The notes below the pieces were generated by a model. It saw nothing but the letters and a program-made list of their open reading frames with translations, made no database searches and had not been told where the DNA came from. The translations under genes were made by a program, and so were the position numbers. This document shows positions 34,860 through 38,836 of a DNA stretch of 38,836 bases, piece after piece. Positions within the stretch are counted from its first letter, which is position 1; every line of letters starts with the position of its first letter. Source of the stretch: a virus. The DNA is taken from positions 1-38,836 of the IMG/VR virus record IMGVR_UViG_3300020020_000098. One strand, 5' to 3'.

Positions 34860-35673
34860 CGTCGGTATCCCCTGCGTTGTCAGCGTACCTTGGAAACGCG
34901 ATGTACCCCGTCGACGGGTCGACCGAGAACACTTCTACCGTCAGGGCTCGGGCGGAGTCGACCTTGAACATCGTGGCAAACATCACCGATTCGAGCAGCT
35001 GGGCGTAGAGCTCCGGGTTGTGCTCCTTGATGCCAAGCTCCTCGTCCATCGCCTCGGCCGCGGTCGACTTCGCCTTCTTGTACTTCGTCTTGGGCGCATC
35101 CATGAACCCATCGACCCAGAGTTTCTTTACGCCTCTGTGCAGGTCCGCGGGCGTGAGGCTGTAGCCAGAGGCGAGCCCGTTGACGATGTCCTTCTCGTCG
35201 CTGCCGCGGTTATTTAACAGATAGGGCCGGTCGAAGTACGCGCCCAAGTCCTTCTCGAGGACGACGAACCGCACGATCAAATGCGCGTCTGTCATCTCGA
35301 TTCGAATCGGCCACAAGAACTCCAGGGTGGCCTCCTCGAGGGGGTCCTTGAGCACCACCTTGTATTCCGAGCGCACGACGTACAACGCGTCCTCGCCAGC
35401 CGCGAGCACTTCGGCTGTTGCCTCCGCCAGCCTTGCCGGCAGGGCGAAGCCGCCAGCGGGACGATCGAAGACGTGGACGTGTTGGCGACAGCAGCTGAAG
35501 TGTTCGTTCACGAACGCAACGACCTGGTCGGGCTCCTTCGCCTCAGCAATCGCCTGACAGACCTCCTCTTTAGAGCCTTTGATCGCCGGCCACACGGCGC
35601 GCAACCGCGAAATCGGGAAAAGCTCGAGGAGGCGCTTGACGTTCTGGGTCGAGGCTTCAGCTACCGTCGGCAT
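34825..35673 (-). CDS. Cassette gene 1: 282-residue protein of unknown function
   Basis: A 282-residue soluble protein, first gene of the cassette. The N-terminal helices (NVKRLLELFPISRLRAVWPAIKGSKEEVCQAIAEAKEPDQVVAFVNEHFSCCRQHVHVF) include a C-C pair and H-x-H. The middle and end are beta/alpha (PIRIEMTDAHLIVRFVVLEKDLGAYF, NGLASGYSLTPADLHRGVKKLWVDGFMD, AEAMDEELGIKEHNPELYAQLLESVMFATMF), with a final alpha/beta part. No catalytic motif is obvious. The start ATG at 35673 has a weak ribosome-binding site. Codon composition looks less GC-rich than the early and late operons. Likely a sensor or regulator part of a cassette, but that is inference from context. Confidence 0.6.
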   Translation of the reverse strand: MPTVAEASTQNVKRLLELFPISRLRAVWPAIKGSKEEVCQAIAEAKEPDQVVAFVNEHFSCCRQHVHVFDRPAGGFALPARLAEATAEVLAAGEDALYVVRSEYKVVLKDPLEEATLEFLWPIRIEMTDAHLIVRFVVLEKDLGAYFDRPYLLNNRGSDEKDIVNGLASGYSLTPADLHRGVKKLWVDGFMDAPKTKYKKAKSTAAEAMDEELGIKEHNPELYAQLLESVMFATMFKVDSARALTVEVFSVDPSTGYIAFPRYADNAGDTDVVIREILTNNQ

Positions 35674-35914
35674 CTGCGGGCGGATTGTGGCACAGACTCA
35701 GCCGTCAGGCCATCGTCACGCCCGGCCTTGAGCCATTACCCCCCGGCGGAGCCACGCTTCACGCAGGGGTCGCGATCGCCCGCCGGGCCCGTGCTCGCCC
35801 TTCACGGCCGACCGCGCGCCTGTACGTGGCGACGACATAGCAGAGTCCCCGTAGTTTTACGGAGGCGGCACCGCTATTCGCCGATGGGGAGCCGGGGCTG
35901 GCGCCTGAAGCCCG

Positions 35915-36079
35915 TTACTTGAGGGCGGCGATCGCTTTCGCCATGCGCTCGATGAGAATCTGAAGCACTGGCCCGTCGTCGTCGGGGGCCCCTTCGATCT
36001 GGCTCGGGAGTCGATCCACGAAATCCTTCAGGTCTTGGCACAGCTGGCGTGCGGTCTGCCTGCTCTGGTTGTCGCTCAT
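35915..36079 (-). CDS. Small acidic helical protein near attP
   Basis: A 54-residue helical protein (QSRQTARQLCQDLKDFVDRLPSQIEGAPDDDGPVLQILIERMAKAIAALK). GAGG lies 8 bases before the ATG at 36079. It sits between attP and the three-gene cassette and is transcribed toward the cassette, with about 240 bases between them (nothing recognisable there). It may be a small regulator of integration or of the cassette, or an anti-factor. No family recognised. Confidence 0.5.
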   Translation of the reverse strand: MSDNQSRQTARQLCQDLKDFVDRLPSQIEGAPDDDGPVLQILIERMAKAIAALK

Positions 36080-36226
36080 GTCTGCATCCTCATGGGGCTA
36101 CTCGAGCGCCCGCTGGCCTGTCCGAACGGTTACGCGCCCCGCGGCTGCGTAACTACCGCGTAACCTTTTGAACGCCCCGCGGCTCCCCGCTGGCCCTCCT
36201 CCGACTGAAGGTACCGGCCGATCCCG

Positions 36227-36461
36227 TCGGATGCCTTCCGGATGCCTTCCTGTACGCAAAAACGACGAATCGTTAGCGAAAACTAACGAGAGCTAACGAG
36301 AGTAATCGTTGGAATTCCTAAGGGATTGCGAGGAAAGGTGGTCGGGGCGACTGGATTCGAACCAGCGACCTCTCGGTCCCGAACACCACCGGCCTCTCAC
36401 AGTTCACTGAGTAAATCGTTCATTCTCAGCCCTCGGATGCCAACAGGATGCCTTCCTGTAC
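36227..36461. other. Intact attP with paired arm-type repeats and tRNA core
   Basis: Two near-identical 29-base units (36227-36255 and 36433-36461, 25 of 29 positions equal) share the layout GGATGCC, 4 bases, GGATGCCTTCCTGTAC. Their direct repeats are 11 bases apart (one helical turn) in each unit. They flank the core at 36339-36383. A tandem 10-base repeat (CTAACGAGAG at 36283-36292 and 36293-36302) lies inside the left arm. Arm-type repeats on both sides of one core are what tyrosine integrases need at attP; in an integrated prophage they would be split between attL and attR. Confidence 0.75.
36339..36383 (-). other. 3' piece of a tRNA-Pro-like gene (attachment core)
   Basis: The minus strand reads from the anticodon loop (TTCGGGA) through the T arm (GGTTCGAATCC) and acceptor CGCCCCG-A to CCA. 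The loop suggests anticodon CGG, i.e. proline. The 5' half expected (CTCGG stem) is absent, so this is not a functional tRNA but the sequence a phage carries to rebuild the host tRNA 3' end upon integration. Type is given as other because it is a fragment. Confidence 0.8.
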
Positions 36462-36470
36462 CAACGCGCG

Positions 36471-37865
36471 TCATCCTCGCCAGAGCCCTCCAGCCGCCGC
36501 GTAGCGCCGGTCTTGCCGCGCGTGAAAGTAGCCTTGCGTGGTCTCAAGATCGCGATGCCGCGCCACCTCCTGTGTCAGCACAGGGTCACCGGTGTTCTCG
36601 GCCACGCGGCTGATGAACTCGTGCCGTGTCGTGTGCCACACCAGCCCCTGGGCTCGCCCCGGCACCAGCCCGGCAAGGGTGAACAGTTCGCGCCACAAGC
36701 GGTCGAAGCTCGCCTGATACCTCCCGTCCTCGCTGCCGAAGATGAACGTCCGCGAGAGCTTGTTGCCCTGCAGCTGAAACCGCCGCTGCTCGAGCATCTG
36801 CACGAACCGCGGCGTGCCAGCGAAGACGGTCTCGGGCTCGCCCGTCGACTTGCCGCCCTTCGTGATCTCGGGCGGTAGCGTTATGACGTACCCCTGCCCC
36901 GTCGTGCCGTTCGGGCGCGTGAACGGCACGGGGCGCCAGGTGACGTGGTGCAGCTGCAGCTTCAGCATCTCGCCGGCCCGCAGGCCGCCGTCGAGGGCGC
37001 CGATCAGCCGGCGGCGCATCTCGTGCCCCTTGGTGCCGGGCTTGAGCCGCTCCGGATCCCAGATCTGGAAGTTCTTGATCGCCGAGACCACCGACGGCGA
37101 GATCTGGAACTCCGCCGCGACCGCCTTGCCCGTCTGCCCCCGCTCGAGGGCGGCGCGGATAGCGTCGGCCTGCTCCTGCGTCAGCTTCTTCCGATTGGGA
37201 AAGTGCTGCGGCCGGTTCAACTGGTCGACCACGTCGAAGAGCCGATCCTCGACGTCCTCGACCAGGTGGCGCTGCTTGAAGTGCTCGGGCTTCGCGGCGA
37301 CCTTGCGGTCAATCGACGCCATGGGGTTGACCGTCAACCGCTTCCACCGGACCGCCCGTTTGAGCACCCGCCCCAGGATCTCGTGGTAGTTGTTCCAGGT
37401 CGAGTTCTTCCACTTGCGCGCCTTGGCGGTGATGTTCAGCCACCGCTCGATCTCCTCGGCGGCATCGGCGAGCTGCTTCAGGCTCAGCCCTCCGAGGCGG
37501 CTCGTCGCCAGGACGTTGAGCATGGGGCCCATCGAGTTCGCGGAGAGGCCGCGCTCCGCGGCGTAGTGCGTCTGCCACTCGGCGATGAAGCCGGCCAACG
37601 TCTGCGCGGTCCCTGGCGCCGGGCGCTCGCCCGCGCGGTCGAATGTGCCGCCGTCGATGGCCACCTTGAACCGCGCCAGGACAGCCTCGGCCTTCTCCGT
37701 CGAGTGCGGATCGACTTCCTGGCCCGCCCACTTGCTCAGGACCACTCGCCGCCCCTGATACTTCCCGATCCATTGACAGGCGCACCGCGTGAGGCGCCGT
37801 CCGGGTCGGCCGCACTTGTGGTGCTTCAGGAGCCCCTTCGTGCCACTCGAGGCGCGCCGGGGCAT
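36471..37865 (-). CDS. Tyrosine integrase with inserted HTH-like segment
   Basis: A 464-residue tyrosine recombinase that integrates and, with a directionality factor, excises the phage at the tRNA core. Catalytic set: R296 (GLRAGEM), K336/K339 (TKGGKS), H411-x-x-R414 (WHTTRHEF), H437 (VARHRDLETT) and nucleophile Y446 (QGYFHAR). The N-terminus has C18, C28 and C30 in a basic arm-binding part. Residues 224-266 (KLTQEQADAIRAALERGQTGKAVAAEFQISPSVVSAIKN) form an HTH-like insertion between the core-binding and catalytic domains, not usual in this family. ATG at 37865. attP lies directly after its stop codon. Confidence 0.92.
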   Translation of the reverse strand: MPRRASSGTKGLLKHHKCGRPGRRLTRCACQWIGKYQGRRVVLSKWAGQEVDPHSTEKAEAVLARFKVAIDGGTFDRAGERPAPGTAQTLAGFIAEWQTHYAAERGLSANSMGPMLNVLATSRLGGLSLKQLADAAEEIERWLNITAKARKWKNSTWNNYHEILGRVLKRAVRWKRLTVNPMASIDRKVAAKPEHFKQRHLVEDVEDRLFDVVDQLNRPQHFPNRKKLTQEQADAIRAALERGQTGKAVAAEFQISPSVVSAIKNFQIWDPERLKPGTKGHEMRRRLIGALDGGLRAGEMLKLQLHHVTWRPVPFTRPNGTTGQGYVITLPPEITKGGKSTGEPETVFAGTPRFVQMLEQRRFQLQGNKLSRTFIFGSEDGRYQASFDRLWRELFTLAGLVPGRAQGLVWHTTRHEFISRVAENTGDPVLTQEVARHRDLETTQGYFHARQDRRYAAAGGLWRG

Positions 37866-38206
37866 TACTTCGCCCGCTCCCGCGCCGCGCTCACCGCGTC
37901 CGCGATCCGGAGCTTGATATACGCCTGGCGCGCGATGCCGATCCGCGACGCCTCAAGGTCGATCTCGCGCAGCAGGTCGACGGGAAAGTCGACATTGACG
38001 CGCTGGATCTCACGGCCTGGGCGACGGGTTTTGCTGTGGTCGATGTAGGGCTCCAGATCGCCCTCGGGATCATCGGGCGGCAGATCGGCGAGTCGATCAA
38101 ATTCTTCCGCACTAATCATGGGACGCCGACGTGCGCTCGCGTTGGTAGAGCGCTTTTTCGAACCGCCGCGCGCGGCGGACTGAGATGAGGCGGGTGCTGT
38201 CTTCAT
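37865..38206 (-). CDS. BrnA/CopG-like antitoxin
   Basis: A 113-residue antitoxin of the BrnA/CopG kind. MISAEEFDRLADLPPDDPEGDLEPYIDHSKTRRPGREIQRVNVDFPVDLLREIDLEASRIGIARQAYIKLRIAD holds a ribbon-helix-helix core (QRVNVDFPVDLLREIDLEA...RQAYIKLRIA). It should bind the partner BrnT toxin and the operator. The start is ambiguous: ATG at 38206 gives a basic leader and a 95-base overlap with BrnT, while ATG at 38119 gives a compact protein with an 8-base overlap. Order (toxin first, antitoxin second) matches BrnTA operons. Confidence 0.75.
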   Translation of the reverse strand: MKTAPASSQSAARGGSKKRSTNASARRRPMISAEEFDRLADLPPDDPEGDLEPYIDHSKTRRPGREIQRVNVDFPVDLLREIDLEASRIGIARQAYIKLRIADAVSAARERAK

Positions 38207-38399
38207 GGCGATACGTCACCGTGGCCGTCCAAACGGTTTGTCCGATCGAGGCGATGATCTGAAATCGCGGCTCCGTCGAGGAGCGCGCCGTGCGCTCCAC
38301 ACGATCGCGATCAGCCCACAGCGCCTGTGCCTCCACGAAGTCGATCCCGTGCTTCGCCCTGTTCGCGGCAGACTTGGCGGGGTCGAATTCGAAGCGCAT
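38112..38399 (-). CDS. BrnT-like toxin (ribonuclease)
   Basis: A 95-residue BrnT-family toxin, a RelE-fold-type ribonuclease that slows translation by cutting RNA. It begins FEFDPAKSAANRAKHGIDFVEAQALW, the family's signature (F-x-W/F-D-x-x-K-x-x-x-N-x-x-KHG-(I/V)-x-F-x-x-A), then STEPRFQIIASIGQTVWTATVTYRHEDSTRLISVRRARRFEKALYQRE, with the closing RLIS-x-R-x-A-x-x-x-E-x-x-x-Y. ATG at 38399 lies next to a palindromic operator. It probably stabilises the lysogen or blocks competing phages. Confidence 0.85.
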   Translation of the reverse strand: MRFEFDPAKSAANRAKHGIDFVEAQALWADRDRVERTARSSTEPRFQIIASIGQTVWTATVTYRHEDSTRLISVRRARRFEKALYQRERTSASHD

Positions 38400-38401
38400 G
38401 C

Positions 38402-38418
38402 GGTATAGATACTATACC
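38402..38418 (-). promoter_or_regulatory. Palindromic operator over the BrnTA promoter
   Basis: A perfect inverted repeat GGTATAG-ATA-CTATACC (7+3+7). On the minus strand it contains the -10 hexamer TATAGT (plus-strand 38411-38416), 11 bases before the BrnT ATG. The -35 is weak, so the promoter may depend on this site. BrnA-type RHH proteins bind such palindromes for autorepression, so this is the predicted BrnA(-BrnT) operator. Confidence 0.7.
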
Positions 38419-38438
38419 ACAACTAACCCAGTCGCCGA

Positions 38439-38684
38439 TCACTTCGAGGAGCGGTCGTCCATCCAGGCGTCGAGCAACTTGGGCCGGATGCGGATCGTCG
38501 AGTGGCCGACCTTGGAGTGCGGCAACCCGTGCGTCTTGCACGCCGCATAGATCGCGGTGACGCTGACTCCGAGGTGTGCCGCCGCCTGCTTCGGCGACAG
38601 CCAGTCGGCCGACGCGGGCACGGTCCGCGGCCGCCGGCGCCTCTTCTCGCCCGGTTGATTCAGTAACGCCAATCCTTTCCCCAT
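38439..38684 (-). CDS. Excisionase-like HTH DNA-binding protein
   Basis: An 81-residue MerR/AlpA-like HTH protein. A basic leader (GEKRRRRPRTVPAS) precedes the motif DWLSPKQAAAHLGVSVTAIYAACKTHGLPHSKVGHSTIRIRPKLLDAWM, the winged helix found in excisionases and recombination directionality factors. AGAGGAG lies 8 bases before the ATG. It is the first gene of a short operon with BrnT, BrnA and the integrase, so it probably directs excision or represses that operon. Confidence 0.75.
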   Translation of the reverse strand: MGKGLALLNQPGEKRRRRPRTVPASADWLSPKQAAAHLGVSVTAIYAACKTHGLPHSKVGHSTIRIRPKLLDAWMDDRSSK

Positions 38685-38836
38685 CGCTCTCGCTCCTCTC
38701 GCTTACGGTGTCGCTTTTCGGGCCTGACGTCGGGCTGTGCGCCCCTATCCCGAACATTTGTTGAGCTCCTTTTCACTGCCCAAAACCCCGTTTCCGGAAA
38801 ACCCCCTGCTCTAATTCGCGCCCACACGAGGGAGCC
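38685..38836. other. Leader upstream of excisionase operon to window end
   Basis: No gene. The stretch 38750-38815 has AT-rich runs (gaacatttgttgagctccttttcac, ccaaaaccccgtttccggaaaacc) and TTTTC/GGAAAA arms that could hold the excisionase promoter on the minus strand. If the genome is circular, it continues into 1-65, which is also non-coding, before the end of the HNH gene at 66. I see no precise promoter or direct terminal repeat between the two window ends. Confidence 0.35.

Noticed and set aside
35849-35862. CCGTA-gttt-TACGG hairpin after the 54-residue gene
   Set aside because: Only a 5-base stem with no T tract on the minus strand; too weak to call a terminator.
36326-36613. Plus-strand 95-residue frame reading VGATGFEPATSRSRT
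   Set aside because: This is the classic translation of the antisense strand of a tRNA; it overlaps the tRNA-Pro-like core and attP, not a gene.

Overview
The window reads as an essentially complete temperate siphovirus genome from a high-GC bacterium. The host phylum cannot be read from this sequence. Codon use is GC-rich, Shine-Dalgarno sequences of the GGAGG/GAGG type are common, and GTG starts are frequent. Almost every base belongs to a phage module and no chromosomal housekeeping gene is visible. Near 36.3 kb lies a 45-base 3' piece of a proline-tRNA-like gene. It is flanked on BOTH sides by the same arm-type repeats, next to a tyrosine integrase. That is the layout of an intact attP, so this is probably an unintegrated (virion, circular or circularly permuted) phage genome rather than a prophage with host flanks.

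Layout. (1) 0.07-11.6 kb, minus strand: the early operon. It runs from two HTH regulators (11.65-10.66 kb) through a recombination block (conserved putative annealing protein, unknown partner, RecB-like nuclease fused to a coiled-coil protein), an MT-A70 adenine methyltransferase, small nuclease-like and DUF4406 genes and a DUF1376 replication protein that contains an origin-like patch, then small unknown genes, a KGG-repeat protein, a two-TM protein and an HNH nuclease. Many genes are coupled by 4-base GTGA/ATGA overlaps. (2) 11.77-14.43 kb, plus strand: a divergent operon of eight small genes starting at an operator-rich control region and ending at a hairpin. (3) 32.5 down to 14.5 kb, minus strand: the late operon. 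In transcription order it holds TerS, a two-TM protein, TerL, a ribbon-helix-helix protein, a portal gene split by a frameshift, an S49 protease, an HK97-type capsid followed by a terminator, head-tail connectors, tail tube, a tail assembly chaperone with a -1 slippery A9, the tape measure, and distal tail proteins including a 1450-residue hub with tandem ~100-residue modules. (4) 32.5-36.1 kb: an accessory region with a plus-strand IPT/TIG gene, a P63C-domain gene with its own promoter and operator, an overlapping three-gene cassette of unknown function ending in a small two-TM protein, and a 54-residue ORF. (5) 36.2-38.8 kb: attP, integrase, a BrnT/BrnA-like toxin-antitoxin pair with a palindromic operator, and an excisionase-like HTH protein. 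If the genome is circular, this block follows directly after the HNH end of the early operon.

How it works together: the divergent region at 11.65-11.77 kb is the likely lysis/lysogeny switch. The early operon supplies recombination, methylation and replication functions. The late operon builds a long-tailed particle (a 726-residue tape measure suggests a tail of about 0.1 micrometre). Integrase, excisionase and attP handle integration into a tRNA-Pro gene. BrnTA, P63C and the three-gene cassette are the best candidates for lysogen-benefit functions. No endolysin could be recognised. The most interesting unexplained items are the three-gene cassette, the P63C operator, the origin-like element inside the replication gene, the nuclease/coiled-coil fusion and the integrase with an inserted HTH-like segment.
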